A stretch of 64,000 nucleotides of DNA from Streptococcus mitis (GCF_946190065.1 NZ_CAMHZD010000005.1:1-64000), one strand, 5' to 3'. Positions 50,004 through 59,504 are shown, counted from the first letter of the stretch. Program-made: numbers and translations. Notes: generated by a model from the sequence alone, not told the origin.

Positions 50004-50036
50004 AAAAGAGGCTAGTTCCCAAGCTAACCTCTCTGA
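50004..50036 (-). terminator. Terminator after the 95-residue membrane protein
   Basis: Minus strand AGAGGTTAGC pairs with CTAGCCTCTTTTT. Confidence 0.85.
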
Positions 50037-50049
50037 TTTTTATGAGACT

Positions 50050-50337
50050 TTAATTGCCAAAAATCGGCAAAATGGCAAATAGGATAAATAAGTTAATCCA
50101 AAGAGAAAGACAGCAGATCAATCCAAAAACAAAGAGACTGACTTTCTTGGACAGCAAAGCCATCAAAATGGACAGAATGCCAAAAACTAGCAAGACTTTC
50201 TGTATGCTGAAGAGGTCAATCTTCCCCCCCAGAATCGGACTGCCCCAAGGAAGAAAGAAGAAAGCAATCCAGATCAACAGAACTAAACCAATATAGACCT
50301 TAGAATAGCGTGTAATAAATGATTTTAGATGTGCCAT
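50050..50337 (-). CDS. Small membrane protein, unknown function
   Basis: A 95-residue protein with three or four hydrophobic segments (VYIGLVLLIWIAFFFLPWG, VLLVFGILSILMALLS, LFVFGLICCLSLWINLFILFAILPIFG). AGGAGG sits in front of the ATG, so it is well expressed at the translation level. No family recognised. It lies downstream of two paralogous membrane-protein genes and may belong with them. Confidence 0.7.
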   Translation of the reverse strand: MAHLKSFITRYSKVYIGLVLLIWIAFFFLPWGSPILGGKIDLFSIQKVLLVFGILSILMALLSKKVSLFVFGLICCLSLWINLFILFAILPIFGN

Positions 50338-50370
50338 AAGCTACCTCCTACAAATAGAAACCAATATGAA

Positions 50371-50718
50371 TCAATACTTTCCACCCTTAGACTTTCCTAA
50401 CTCCTTTCTTAGTCTAAGCATGTTTTTGAAAAAGATATAGGTTAACCAGTCACTGCCTAGAGATATGACTATCAAAAGCAACCCAACACCCCAAGTACTA
50501 GCATCTGAATCATGGCTCAGAACAAAAGGGAAAAATAAGAATGAAAAAATTGTCATATCCAAGCTAAACAGAGCTAAAAGGGAAATATAAATCCAGTAAA
50601 AATAGTAGAAGATGGGGAAAATTTTACTGTTTCTGTCAGCATTGTCTATCCAATAGAAAAAATAAAAACAAGGAAATAAGAGTATCAAATGAAACCAATT
50701 AAAGGACAGTTTCATCAT
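50371..50718 (-). CDS. Small membrane protein, paralogue of the next gene
   Basis: A 115-residue protein with two pairs of hydrophobic helices and the conserved parts DNADRNSKIFPIFYYFYWIYI and DWLTYIFFKNMLRLRKELGKSKGGK. Start MMKLSF follows GAGGAGG by 5 bases; a GTG two codons earlier is in the ribosome site. It shares both termini and leader sequence with the neighbour, so the two arose by tandem duplication. Function unknown. Confidence 0.7.
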   Translation of the reverse strand: MMKLSFNWFHLILLFPCFYFFYWIDNADRNSKIFPIFYYFYWIYISLLALFSLDMTIFSFLFFPFVLSHDSDASTWGVGLLLIVISLGSDWLTYIFFKNMLRLRKELGKSKGGKY

Positions 50719-50783
50719 CGACACCTCCTCTTTGAAATTGTTTTCTTTAGTTTCGTTCTATTAAGTGTTATTACCAATATAAA

Positions 50784-51122
50784 TCAATGCCTTCCACCTT
50801 TAGACTTCCCTAGTTCCCGTCTCAAGCGAAACATTTTTCTGAAACAGGAATAAGTTAACCAATTCATAACAATAGCTAGCAGAAGAAAAAGAAACCAAAT
50901 GCCCCAAAACTTGATATCTGTCACATTTCTCAAGACGATATTGAAAAACAGAACTGAAACAACTGTCCAAGCAAGGCTAAAAAGAGAATAGAGGGGGATG
51001 TAAACCCAGTAAAAATAGTACAAAATTGGGAAAAATTTACTATTTCTGTTGGCCTTTTCAATCCAGTTATCAAAATAAAAGTAAGGTGCTAAAAATAAGA
51101 ATTTAAACAAATGTTCCATCAT
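50784..51122 (-). CDS. Small membrane protein, paralogue of the preceding gene
   Basis: A 112-residue protein, EKANRNSKFFPILYYFYWVYI and NWLTYSCFRKMFRLRRELGKSKGG, aligning along its length with the 115-residue protein downstream. Four hydrophobic helices and a basic C-terminal tail. AGAGG precedes the MMEHL start. The bases before the start (ATCATCGACACCTC on the plus strand) are common to both genes. Function unknown. Confidence 0.7.
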   Translation of the reverse strand: MMEHLFKFLFLAPYFYFDNWIEKANRNSKFFPILYYFYWVYIPLYSLFSLAWTVVSVLFFNIVLRNVTDIKFWGIWFLFLLLAIVMNWLTYSCFRKMFRLRRELGKSKGGRH

Positions 51123-51165
51123 CGACACCTCTTTTTGATAACGTTTTCTTCAACTTCATTCTATC

Positions 51166-51194
51166 AAAAAAATCTGGAAATGTCATTCCAGATT
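51166..51194 (-). terminator. Terminator of der
   Basis: Minus strand AATCTGGAATGACATTTCCAGATTTTTTT, 9 bases past the der stop; stem of 7-8 pairs plus T run. Confidence 0.85.
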
Positions 51195-51202
51195 CTACTT
51201 TT

Positions 51203-52513
51203 TTATTTACGTTTTCTTGCGATGAGATGAATCGGTGTTCCCTCAAAAACAAAGGCTTTGCGGATTTGATTTTCCAAGAAACGCAGGTAAGAAAAGTGCA
51301 TGAGTTCTTCTTCATTGACAAAGATAACAAAGGTTGGTGGTTTGGTTGCCACTTGGGTCGCATAGAAGATTTTGAGACGTTTTCCTTTGTCTGTCGGTGT
51401 TGGATTGATGGCAATGGCATCCATGATGACATCGTTCAAGACAGCTGATGGAATACGTGTATTTTGACTTTCGCTGATTTGCTTAATCATCTCAGGAAGT
51501 TTGTGGAGACGTTGCTTGGTCAAAGCTGATACAAAGATAATCGGTGCGTAAGGCAGGTATTGGAACTGCTCACGGATATCTTCTTCCCAGTTTTTCATAG
51601 TGTGGTTGTCTTTTTCAAGAGTATCCCACTTGTTGACCACGATAATCATTCCTTTACCAGCTTCATGGGCAAATCCTGCAATACGCTTGTCGTATTCACG
51701 AATGCCTTCTTCCGCATTGATAACCATCAAGACCACATCTGAGCGGTCAATAGCACGCATGGCACGCATAACAGAGTATTTCTCAGTATTTTCATAAACC
51801 TTACCAGATTTACGCATACCAGCCGTATCAATCATGGTAAACTCTTGACCATCTGTATCTGTAAAGTGGGTATCAATGGCGTCACGCGTTGTTCCAGCAA
51901 CGGGACTGGCAATGACACGGTCTTCTCCCAAGATAGCATTAATCAAGCTTGATTTTCCAACGTTTGGACGACCAATCAGACTAAACTTAATGACATCTGG
52001 GTTTTCTTCCTCATATTCATTTGGAAGATTTTCTACAATAGCGTCTAGCACATCCCCTGTACCGATACCATGGACAGATGAGATTGGCAGTGGTTCACCC
52101 AAACCGAGGGCATAGAAATCATAGATATCATTTCGCATCTCAGGGTTGTCCACCTTGTTGACTGCGAGGATAACTGGTTTGTGGGTCTTATAAAGCTTAC
52201 GGGCTACGTATTCGTCTGCATCGGTAATTCCTTCCTTACCAGACACGACAAAGACGATAACATCGGCTTCTTCCATGGCAATTTCTGCCTGGTGCTTGAT
52301 TTGTTCCATGAAAGGAGCATCGACATCATCGATTCCTCCTGTATCAATCATACTAAACGAACGATTGAGCCACTCACCCGTTGCATAGATACGGTCACGT
52401 GTCACTCCTTCGACATCTTCTACAATGGAGATTCGCTCACCAGCGATCCGATTAAATAGGGTTGATTTCCCAACATTGGGACGTCCTACAATGGCAATAG
52501 TTGGTAGGGCCAT
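51203..52513 (-). CDS. der: Ribosome biogenesis GTPase Der (EngA)
   Basis: Tandem GTPase needed for 50S subunit assembly. The 436-residue protein has [16 protein letters not shown] and DTGGI in the first G domain, NKVD, then [21 protein letters not shown] and NKWD in the second, and a C-terminal KH-like domain ([31 protein letters not shown]). Full length and motifs complete. Probably transcribed after the nitroreductase gene, 13 bases upstream. Confidence 0.98.
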
Positions 52514-52526
52514 AATTTCTCACTTT

Positions 52527-53240
52527 CTACAATAACTTCTTCTGTTCAAGATTTTTTCTAGTTGAGTTTGGTTCTGCTTGACCAAACTGTTCTGCTAGGC
52601 GCTGACTCCAGCTTGTGGTCGCACGCGCTCCAGCATAGTCCGCCTGTACACGGTCGTAAGCCTCAATCACATCAACTGTTTGTTCCTGATACTCTTCCTC
52701 AAATACCACTTGATGCAATGGCAAGCGAGGTTTGACTTCATGTTCTTCATTTGGTAATTCTAGTGCCATCCCAAAGACAGGATAGGTGTAGTCAGGCAAA
52801 TTAAAGAGTTCTGCTACTTCTTCTGACTTGTACCGCACCAAGCCAATAATGACACCACCATAGCCCAAGCTTTCAGCTGCCACCAAGGCATTTTGACCTG
52901 CAAGGGCCGCATCGACCGAACTAATCAAGAGACCTTCTACACCTTGAGGTTGGAAGGTATCCGTATGGAGTCGTGCTCCCTTTTCTGCTCGGTTCAAGTC
53001 TCCGACAAAGAGAAGGAAAACAGCTGACTGGCGAATGGCTTCTTGAGGTACCAATTCATATAAGGCATCTTTCTTTTCTTGACTTCGTACCACAATCACA
53101 GAGTAGGATTGGAAATTCTTCCAAGACGAGGCCATTTGGGCCGCTGTCAGGATTTCAGTCAAGTCTTCCTGAGGAAGGGCTTGCTCTTTAAACCTGCGCA
53201 CTGAAGTGTGAGCCTTCATTAATTTGATTGTTTCTGTCAT
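52527..53240 (-). CDS. Nitroreductase-family NAD(P)H:FMN oxidoreductase (NfsA-like)
   Basis: A 237-residue flavin protein. The N-terminal FMN-binding motif is AHTSVRRFKEQALP; SSWKNFQSYSVIVV and ESLGYGGVIIGLVRY are further family segments. Similar to NfsA/FrxA-type enzymes that reduce nitro compounds or quinones. Its ATG overlaps the dnaI stop as ATGA, so it is translationally coupled to the replication genes although functionally unrelated. Confidence 0.9.
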   Translation of the reverse strand: MTETIKLMKAHTSVRRFKEQALPQEDLTEILTAAQMASSWKNFQSYSVIVVRSQEKKDALYELVPQEAIRQSAVFLLFVGDLNRAEKGARLHTDTFQPQGVEGLLISSVDAALAGQNALVAAESLGYGGVIIGLVRYKSEEVAELFNLPDYTYPVFGMALELPNEEHEVKPRLPLHQVVFEEEYQEQTVDVIEAYDRVQADYAGARATTSWSQRLAEQFGQAEPNSTRKNLEQKKLL

Positions 53241-54133
53241 CGGCGGTTCACTCCTTCTAAACGAGTCTCCTCGGCCAAGTAACGGATGCGTTCCATGACC
53301 CGTCTAGCTTCCCAGGTTTCGTCATTTCCATGTTTCCCTTTAGCGAAATGATGCTCCAATTCTTCAAAGTCGAAGTTGGAGGTGAAAAAAGTCGGTAAAT
53401 TTTCCTGCATCCGATATTGGAGAATGACCTGCAGGATTTCGTCACGCACCCAAGGTGTTGATTGCTCGGCACCAATATCATCTAAAATCAGGACTTCAGA
53501 AAGCTTAAGCTCATCCACCAAGGTCTTAACATTGCCATCACCGATAGCATTTTTGACATCAATGACAAAGCTAGGATAGTGGAGGAGAGTGGATGAAACA
53601 CCACGTTTTTCTGATAAATCATGGGCTAAGGCAGCCACCATGAAACTTTTGCCCACACCAAAATCTCCATATAGGTAAAGACCTTTTCGAATAGCTGGAT
53701 ATTGCTCCACGAAGGCTAATAGCTTTTCAAAAACTGGTAAGCGCCCCAAATCATCCAAATCTACTTGAGCTAAACTAGCTTTCTTAAGACTGGCTGGCAG
53801 ATTGATTAACTTGAGACGATTCTTAATAGCCGCTTCTTTTTCCGCTGCGATTAGTTCAGGAGTTTCTTCATAAGAAACGTCCGCATAACCATGATTCATA
53901 ACCAAAATCGGCTTGTAGCCTTTGGCAATATAATCCGTATCTCCACGTAGAAACTTGTCACGCTCGGTAATGTACTGGTTAAATTTGGAGATACTGCGAT
54001 TCAATTCCTCTGGGCTGAGGGATTCTTGCTGGATAAAGGCCGCAACATCAGGGTCCTTCATGATTTTCTGGACCAAATCTTGATAATGAAAACGGCTAGG
54101 TTGACGCTTGAGTACGTCTCCGACACTTTCCAT
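53237..54133 (-). CDS. dnaI: Primosomal protein DnaI (helicase loader)
   Basis: AAA+ ATPase that loads the replicative helicase. The 298-residue protein has an N-terminal helicase-interaction domain (residues about 1-120), Walker A GLYLYGDFGVGKSFMVAALA, Walker B VLILDDIGAEQSTPW, sensor and arginine finger region TFFTSNFDFEELEHHF. It starts 1 base past the DnaB stop, and with it forms the Firmicute primosome set. Confidence 0.96.
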   Translation of the reverse strand: MESVGDVLKRQPSRFHYQDLVQKIMKDPDVAAFIQQESLSPEELNRSISKFNQYITERDKFLRGDTDYIAKGYKPILVMNHGYADVSYEETPELIAAEKEAAIKNRLKLINLPASLKKASLAQVDLDDLGRLPVFEKLLAFVEQYPAIRKGLYLYGDFGVGKSFMVAALAHDLSEKRGVSSTLLHYPSFVIDVKNAIGDGNVKTLVDELKLSEVLILDDIGAEQSTPWVRDEILQVILQYRMQENLPTFFTSNFDFEELEHHFAKGKHGNDETWEARRVMERIRYLAEETRLEGVNRR

Positions 54134-55303
54134 CTAATCTCCTCCTTTTTCTAATCGAGCTAATAGTTCTTGTTTCTTACGTTCTAGTTCCAGACGAGTT
54201 TCCTCGCTGGTTTCATTCTTATAATCTGGATTGCTCCACTTGGGTACATTGGACTTGGTAGGACTCTGTTTACTGCTTTTTTGAGCCTGACTCTTCTGCC
54301 CTCGCTCACGAATGCGCAAGACTGCCTCTTCTGCCGAATGAATCTTTTGATAGGCATAGTCATTGGCTACCTTCATGGCATATTTCTCATTGATGTTTGC
54401 CGAATCTACCTTATTAAAGGTCAACAAGAGAATGATATTAATGACTTCGTCCAGTAAGCCCAAGCCAGCCATCTGTTGCAAGAGTTCTCTTTCTGTTTGA
54501 GTAATGGTCCCCTTACGTGTTTGTTTGATTTCTGCTAAGAACTGCAGGGCAGTTTTACTTTTGGCTTCTTTAATAATGGTTGCTTCCTTAGGACTAAAGT
54601 CAGAGGAAACAGGTTTTTGAGCAATTTTTTCCCGTATGCGTTTGGTTGAAATAACCTGGGAAACAGCTGTTGACTTAGCCAATTGATAAGTCTCAAACCA
54701 AGTCCATTTCTTCTCCTCGGCAATGGCAAAGAGGTTCAAGACATCGGACTGCTCATCCGCAAAGCGAAGCCCATCTCGAGCCATAAGCTGACGAAAATGG
54801 TCTAAGTCAAAATCGTTGGACACTTTCTTCTTGAGACCAAGGTCTCCTTGATTTCCTAGTTCTGCCAAGTCTGGAAAGACTTGATTGAGGGAGACAGATA
54901 TTTCTTCTCCCTCAGAACTCTCAACTTTCAAATCCTCCACAGCTGCATCGCCAATCTTTTTCTCCAAAAGTCTGCGATAAACAGGATGCTCCAAGAAATC
55001 TTGACTCGAAAGAGGAGCATGGAGGGCTAGCTGATAAACATCCCCCTTTTGATAGAGAGTTAAGAGATTGAAAGCAGATAGGATTTTCAAGGATTTTATC
55101 AATCTATCCATTCCAAAGTTAAGATGGTTGAGAATACTTGAAAAGAGGTATTCCTTTCTACCATTATCCCAAAAACTGATTGTATAAAGATAAAGGCTCA
55201 GTGCCTCCTGACCGATAATCGGGAGGTAGCACTGTACCAGAGATGAGGTATCTTGCGACACCCGATTATTCTTTAGATAAGAAAAACGGTCAATTGGCTT
55301 CAT
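54134..55303 (-). CDS. dnaB: Replication initiation and membrane attachment protein DnaB (Firmicute type)
   Basis: A 389-residue protein of the DnaB/DnaD superfamily that helps load the helicase through DnaI; it is not the helicase DnaC/DnaB of E. coli. N-terminal winged-helix region (YLPIIGQEALSLYLYTISFW), DnaD-like domain near residues 260-330 (LLDEVINIILLLTFNKVDSANINEKYAMKVANDYA), and a charged C-terminal tail. Overlap-free contact with nrdR upstream and dnaI downstream shows one operon. Confidence 0.94.
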   Translation of the reverse strand: MKPIDRFSYLKNNRVSQDTSSLVQCYLPIIGQEALSLYLYTISFWDNGRKEYLFSSILNHLNFGMDRLIKSLKILSAFNLLTLYQKGDVYQLALHAPLSSQDFLEHPVYRRLLEKKIGDAAVEDLKVESSEGEEISVSLNQVFPDLAELGNQGDLGLKKKVSNDFDLDHFRQLMARDGLRFADEQSDVLNLFAIAEEKKWTWFETYQLAKSTAVSQVISTKRIREKIAQKPVSSDFSPKEATIIKEAKSKTALQFLAEIKQTRKGTITQTERELLQQMAGLGLLDEVINIILLLTFNKVDSANINEKYAMKVANDYAYQKIHSAEEAVLRIRERGQKSQAQKSSKQSPTKSNVPKWSNPDYKNETSEETRLELERKKQELLARLEKGGD

Positions 55304-55777
55304 TTATCTTTCCTTTTTCTTTTTAGAGGACTGGGTGATTTGTTGGAGCAAGCTCTCTAACTCACTAACATCCTTAAAACTACGATAGACACTGGCAAAA
55401 CGCACATAGGTAATCTCATCCAACTCAGCCAACTCCTCCATGACGAGTGAACCAATGTCCTCACTTTGAATTTCATTTTCATTTCGACCACGGAGTTTCT
55501 GTTCGATACGATTGACTACCATGTTGATTTCATCACTTGACACAGGACGTTTCTGGGCTGAGCGGATAATTCCATTAAAGATTTTATCTCTGGAGAATTG
55601 TTCCCGTGTGCCATCTTTTTTAACAACCACTAAGGTTCTTTCTTCTACCCGTTCGTAGGTTGTAAAACGGTGCTGGCATTCATCGCACTCACGTCTTCTA
55701 CGAATGGTGTTCCCTTCTTCTGCTTGGCGACTATCGATAACACTTGACTTGGTAGCCCCACATTTTGGACAACGCAT
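55304..55777 (-). CDS. nrdR: Transcriptional repressor NrdR
   Basis: Represses ribonucleotide reductase genes in response to ATP/dATP. The 157-residue protein starts [17 protein letters not shown] and has a zinc ribbon with CPKC and CDEC, then an ATP-cone ([32 protein letters not shown]). AAGGAGG 6 bases before MRCP decides the start; the longer reading adds 20 non-family residues. First gene of the nrdR-dnaB-dnaI operon. Confidence 0.97.
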
Positions 55778-55850
55778 CCTTTCCCTCCTTATCGTTTTCT
55801 TTTCATTATACCATTTTTTAAGAGATTCCCAAAACAATTCTTATTTTTGC

Positions 55851-55879
55851 TTGACAAGTTTTTTGTTTTGTTGTATCAT
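55851..55879 (+). promoter_or_regulatory. Promoter of the GntR-ABC operon
   Basis: TTGACA, 17 bases, TATCAT, 38 bases before the ATG. The first gene is a GntR/YtrA-type repressor, so an operator is likely near here, but no palindrome stands out. Confidence 0.75.
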
Positions 55880-55916
55880 TTAATTAAGACAAAAGGATAA
55901 AAGAAAGGAGACCAAG

Positions 55917-56282
55917 ATGTCCTGGACATTTGACAACAAAAAACCCATCTATTTACAGATTATGGAGAAAATCAAGCTTCAGATTGTTTCCCATACACTG
56001 GAACCCAATCAACAACTTCCAACCGTGAGAGAGCTAGCTAGCGAGGCCGGTGTCAATCCAAACACCATCCAAAGAGCCTTGTCAGACCTTGAACGAGAAG
56101 GATTTGTCTACAGTAAGCGAACAACTGGACGATTTGTGACTGAGGATAAGGAGCTAATCGCCCAATCGCGCAAACAATTATCAGAAGAAGAATTGGAACA
56201 CTTCGTTTCCTCCATGACCCATTTTGGCTATGAAAAAGAAGAACTACCAGGCGTAGTCGGCGATTATATTAAAGGAGTTTAA
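55917..56282 (+). CDS. GntR-family regulator, YtrA subfamily
   Basis: A 121-residue repressor: N-terminal winged helix with KKPIYLQIMEKIKLQIVSHTLEPNQQLPTVRELASEAGVNPNTIQRALSDLEREGFVYSKRTTGRFV and a short YtrA-type C-terminal dimerisation helix, no large ligand domain. It is first in an operon with an ABC ATPase (4-base gap) and a permease, the typical self-regulated YtrA arrangement that responds to wall-active compounds in other Firmicutes. Confidence 0.93.
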   Translation: MSWTFDNKKPIYLQIMEKIKLQIVSHTLEPNQQLPTVRELASEAGVNPNTIQRALSDLEREGFVYSKRTTGRFVTEDKELIAQSRKQLSEEELEHFVSSMTHFGYEKEELPGVVGDYIKGV

Positions 56283-56286
56283 GCCT

Positions 56287-56982
56287 ATGTCATTACTAGC
56301 ATTTGAAAATGTATCCAAATCTTATGGAGCAACCCCAGCCCTTGAAAATGTTTCTCTTGACATCCCAGCTGGAAAAATTGTTGGTCTCCTTGGACCAAAC
56401 GGCTCAGGGAAAACAACCCTGATTAAACTAATCAATGGCCTCTTGCAACCTGATCAAGGACGCGTCCTTATCAACGACATGGACCCAAGCCCAGCAACCA
56501 AGGCTATCGTAGCTTATTTGCCGGATACGACCTATCTCAATGAACAAATGAAGGTCAAGGAAGCCCTAACCTACTTCAAGACCTTCTATAAAGATTTCAA
56601 TCTGGAACGCGCCCACCATCTACTTGCAGACCTTGGCATTGATGAAAATAGTCGTCTCAAGAAATTATCAAAAGGAAACAAGGAAAAGGTACAACTGATT
56701 TTGGTTATGAGCCGTGATGCTCGTCTCTATGTTCTGGACGAACCCATTGGTGGAGTGGACCCAGCAGCCCGTGAGTACATCCTCAATACCATTATCAACA
56801 ACTACTCCCCAACTTCTACCGTTTTGATTTCTACCCACTTGATTTCTGATATCGAGCCAATCTTGGATGAAATTGTCTTCCTTAAAGATGGAAAAGTCGT
56901 CCGTCAAGGTAATGTAGATGATATTCGCTATGAGTCAGGTGAATCCATTGACCAACTCTTCCGTCAGGAATTTAAGGCCTAA
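56287..56982 (+). CDS. ABC transporter ATP-binding protein, YtrB-like
   Basis: A 231-residue ATPase: Walker A GLLGPNGSGKTTLIKL, signature LSKGNKEKVQL (a divergent LSGGQ seen in YtrB-like proteins), Walker B LYVLDEPIGGVDP and switch His in ISTHLISD. It works with the permease encoded next. Gene order, spacing and regulator type suggest a drug- or wall-stress-responsive exporter; the substrate is not known. Confidence 0.93.
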   Translation: MSLLAFENVSKSYGATPALENVSLDIPAGKIVGLLGPNGSGKTTLIKLINGLLQPDQGRVLINDMDPSPATKAIVAYLPDTTYLNEQMKVKEALTYFKTFYKDFNLERAHHLLADLGIDENSRLKKLSKGNKEKVQLILVMSRDARLYVLDEPIGGVDPAAREYILNTIINNYSPTSTVLISTHLISDIEPILDEIVFLKDGKVVRQGNVDDIRYESGESIDQLFRQEFKA

Positions 56983-56997
56983 GCAAAGGAGATTATT

Positions 56998-57765
56998 ATG
57001 TTTTGGAATTTAGTTCGTTATGAATTTAAAAATGTTAACAAGTGGTATTTAGCCCTCTACGCTGCCGTGCTAGTTCTTTCCGTTCTCATAGGAATGCAAG
57101 TACACTACTATAATTATGTATCTTTCAAAGATAGCCAACCTGTCTTACTTTTCTTTCTGGCTCTCGTCTTTGGTGGATTGATGATTACACTTGGGATTTC
57201 AACCATTTTCTTGATTATTAAACGATTCAAAGGTAGTGTCTATGACCGACAAGGCTATCTGACCTTGACCTTGCCAGTTTCTGAACACCATATCATCACA
57301 GCCAAATTAGTTGGAGCCTTCATTTGGTCTATCCTTAGCTCCACTGTACTAGCTCTAAGCGCTTTTATTATTGTTACCATAACGGTTCCAGAATGGATAT
57401 CAAATTCTGAGTTGATTCCACTTGTAGGAACATTCCTTCCTCAACTCTCTCTTATGGGGGTATCCTTCCTACTAAATACCATCTCAGGAATCCTCTGCAT
57501 CTACTTGGCTATTTCCATCGGACAACTGTTCAATGAATACCGTACCGCACTAGCCATTGTAGCTTATATCGGTATCCAAATCGTCATTGGATTTGTAGAA
57601 GTCTTCTTCAATACCAGTGCGAACTTCTATGTCAATTCACTTGCAGGATTTAATGATAATTTCTATATGGGAGCAAGTACGGGTATTATTGAAGAGCTCA
57701 TATTCATAGCTATATTTTACCTCGGAACCTACTATATCTTGAAAAACAAGGTTAATTTGCAATAA
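56998..57765 (+). CDS. ABC-2 type permease partner of the YtrB-like ATPase
   Basis: A 255-residue membrane protein with six helices (for example WYLALYAAVLVLSVLIGM, LLFFLALVFGGLMITLGI, ALAIVAYIGIQIVIGFVEVFF). A conserved Y-D-R-Q-G-Y-L-T-L-T-L-P motif follows helix 2, typical of these permeases. GGAG precedes the ATG and a terminator follows 7 bases after the stop, so it ends the operon. Confidence 0.88.
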   Translation: MFWNLVRYEFKNVNKWYLALYAAVLVLSVLIGMQVHYYNYVSFKDSQPVLLFFLALVFGGLMITLGISTIFLIIKRFKGSVYDRQGYLTLTLPVSEHHIITAKLVGAFIWSILSSTVLALSAFIIVTITVPEWISNSELIPLVGTFLPQLSLMGVSFLLNTISGILCIYLAISIGQLFNEYRTALAIVAYIGIQIVIGFVEVFFNTSANFYVNSLAGFNDNFYMGASTGIIEELIFIAIFYLGTYYILKNKVNLQ

Positions 57766-57771
57766 TATTAG

Positions 57772-57803
57772 AGTCTAGCGACAATAACTCGCTAGGCTTT
57801 TTT
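57772..57803 (+). terminator. Terminator of the GntR-ABC operon
   Basis: AGTCTAGCGA pairs with TCGCTAGGCT around CAATAAC, followed by TTTTT. Confidence 0.88.
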
Positions 57804-57903
57804 CGTTCTCAGGACTTACATTTTTATATGAAGTATTTAATAAAAAGGAGTATAATGACTTTAAAACTAATTACATGTATATCTATAAGGAGGTCAATTC
57901 TTT

Positions 57904-59451
57904 ATGCTGAGAAGATTTGTTACCAAGAAGCACCTCGTACTTTACTTCTTTTCTATTGCCATTACTTGGCTGGAAGCGATTATCACACCAGCCCTTGTTC
58001 AAAATATTGTTGCTAGTTTTACCAATCAAGAGCTAGGCATTCTTTGGAAAGTATTGATTCTAGGAATCCTTGGTAATCTCATCCTCTTACTAGGTTTGGC
58101 TGGGAAACGCTATTACTACGCCCGTTTGATTACTGACTTCAAATATGGAATCAAGAGTGCTATTTTCAAGCGATTTTTAAACAGTTATGAGATTGATGAA
58201 AAGGATATTTTGTCTGACCTAGAAAACGACGTCAAGCAACTAGAAGAAAGCTATATTGAGCCAACGGTCATCATCATTTCTTCTCTTGGCTTCACAACTG
58301 TGTCCATTCTCTATGCCCTATGGACCAATTTTTACTTGGGTTTGATTTTCATCCTCTTCTACTCCTTTCCTGTACTCTGCAGTGCTATTGGATCCAAGCG
58401 TTTGGATTCACTTTCTGAAAAGCGGTCCACTGTTAACCAGAGCTACTTAGCAAGCTTGACAAATTTTATTGGTGGTAGCCAACAAATTCGCCATTATCAG
58501 GGGCAAGACTACTTTTTTTCTCGTTATCAAAAGCAATTACAAACCAGTCTAGATGCCGAAATCAACTATGAAAAACAACGAACTTTAAACAGTCTCTTTA
58601 TCAATAGCATCGATGCCTTTTGTTCTGTCACACCAATCGTCATCGGTGGCTTTATGACCTACTATAATTATTTAGACGCGGCGAGTTTTGTGGCCATCTA
58701 TCTAGTTTCCCATAATATCGGCTATCAATTCCAAGAGTTGGCTTATTTTACCAACACCCGAAAAGCGACTCGAACTCTTCTCAACAAATACCAAAAACTT
58801 TTGGGTCAGTCTGACTCCATCTCGCCTAGAAGCATAGAAAACATTTTCCCTATCCAGCTTAACAGCATCTCCCTAGAAAAAGATGGGAATATCCTCCTGT
58901 CTCCGATTTCCATACACATCAAGCAAGGAGAAAAAATCGCCATTATCGGGGAAAGTGGCTCTGGAAAGACAACCCTGCTCAATATCATTCATGGAGAAGA
59001 GACACCGACAAGTGGACAGATTAGCTTTGCTGGTCAGAACCTGTCACGTCAAGAAATCACAAGTATTAGTTCCTATATTCTCCAAGATAGCCATTACTTT
59101 GACACGCTATCTCTGGAAGACAATATCCTTCTGGGACTGGATAAAAAGGAGGAACGTTTAACTTACATCCTCAAAAAAACGGGATTAGATCATTTGAAAA
59201 ATAGAACGCTCAGCAATGATAGTCTGTCTGGTGGCGAGAAACAACGCCTAGAAATCGCTCGCTCTCTCTACCATAATAGCCAACTCATCCTAGCAGACGA
59301 GATTAAGGCCAATCTTGACTCGGAAAATAGCAGAAAGATCAGTGACTTGCTCTTCTCCCTACCTCAGACAGTCATTGAAGTCATTCACCACTACACGGAA
59401 GAAGACTTAAAACACTATGACCAAGTCATTCATTTAAGCAAAGAAAAGTAA
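57904..59451 (+). CDS. ABC transporter with fused membrane and ATPase domains
   Basis: A 515-residue half-exporter: N-terminal membrane domain with about six helices (residues 1-290) and a C-terminal ATPase with Walker A GESGSGKTTLLN, signature LSGGEKQRLEIARSL, Walker B LILADEIKANLDSEN and switch His in VIHHYTEE. The Walker B is followed by IKANLD instead of the usual PTSALD, so the D-loop region is atypical, though the catalytic Glu is present. AAGGAGG lies 8 bases before the ATG. It is single and may homodimerise. Peptide or drug export is likely, the substrate unknown. Confidence 0.9.
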   Translation: MLRRFVTKKHLVLYFFSIAITWLEAIITPALVQNIVASFTNQELGILWKVLILGILGNLILLLGLAGKRYYYARLITDFKYGIKSAIFKRFLNSYEIDEKDILSDLENDVKQLEESYIEPTVIIISSLGFTTVSILYALWTNFYLGLIFILFYSFPVLCSAIGSKRLDSLSEKRSTVNQSYLASLTNFIGGSQQIRHYQGQDYFFSRYQKQLQTSLDAEINYEKQRTLNSLFINSIDAFCSVTPIVIGGFMTYYNYLDAASFVAIYLVSHNIGYQFQELAYFTNTRKATRTLLNKYQKLLGQSDSISPRSIENIFPIQLNSISLEKDGNILLSPISIHIKQGEKIAIIGESGSGKTTLLNIIHGEETPTSGQISFAGQNLSRQEITSISSYILQDSHYFDTLSLEDNILLGLDKKEERLTYILKKTGLDHLKNRTLSNDSLSGGEKQRLEIARSLYHNSQLILADEIKANLDSENSRKISDLLFSLPQTVIEVIHHYTEEDLKHYDQVIHLSKEK

Positions 59452-59472
59452 TAGTCTATAACATACGATTTT

Positions 59473-59504
59473 AAAAAGCAAGGAACCCGAATTCCTTGCT
59501 TTTT
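59473..59504 (+). terminator. Terminator of the fused ABC gene
   Basis: AAAAAGCAAGGAA pairs with TTCCTTGCTTTTT around CCCGAA. It works in both directions in principle. The BOX element starts on its last bases. Confidence 0.88.

Noticed and set aside
57828-58016. 62-residue ORF with AAGGAG before its ATG, overlapping the fused ABC gene
   Set aside because: The ATG sits in a TATAATG that is better read as a -10 box, and the frame runs inside the ABC gene with no conserved features. A leader peptide remains possible but unsupported.
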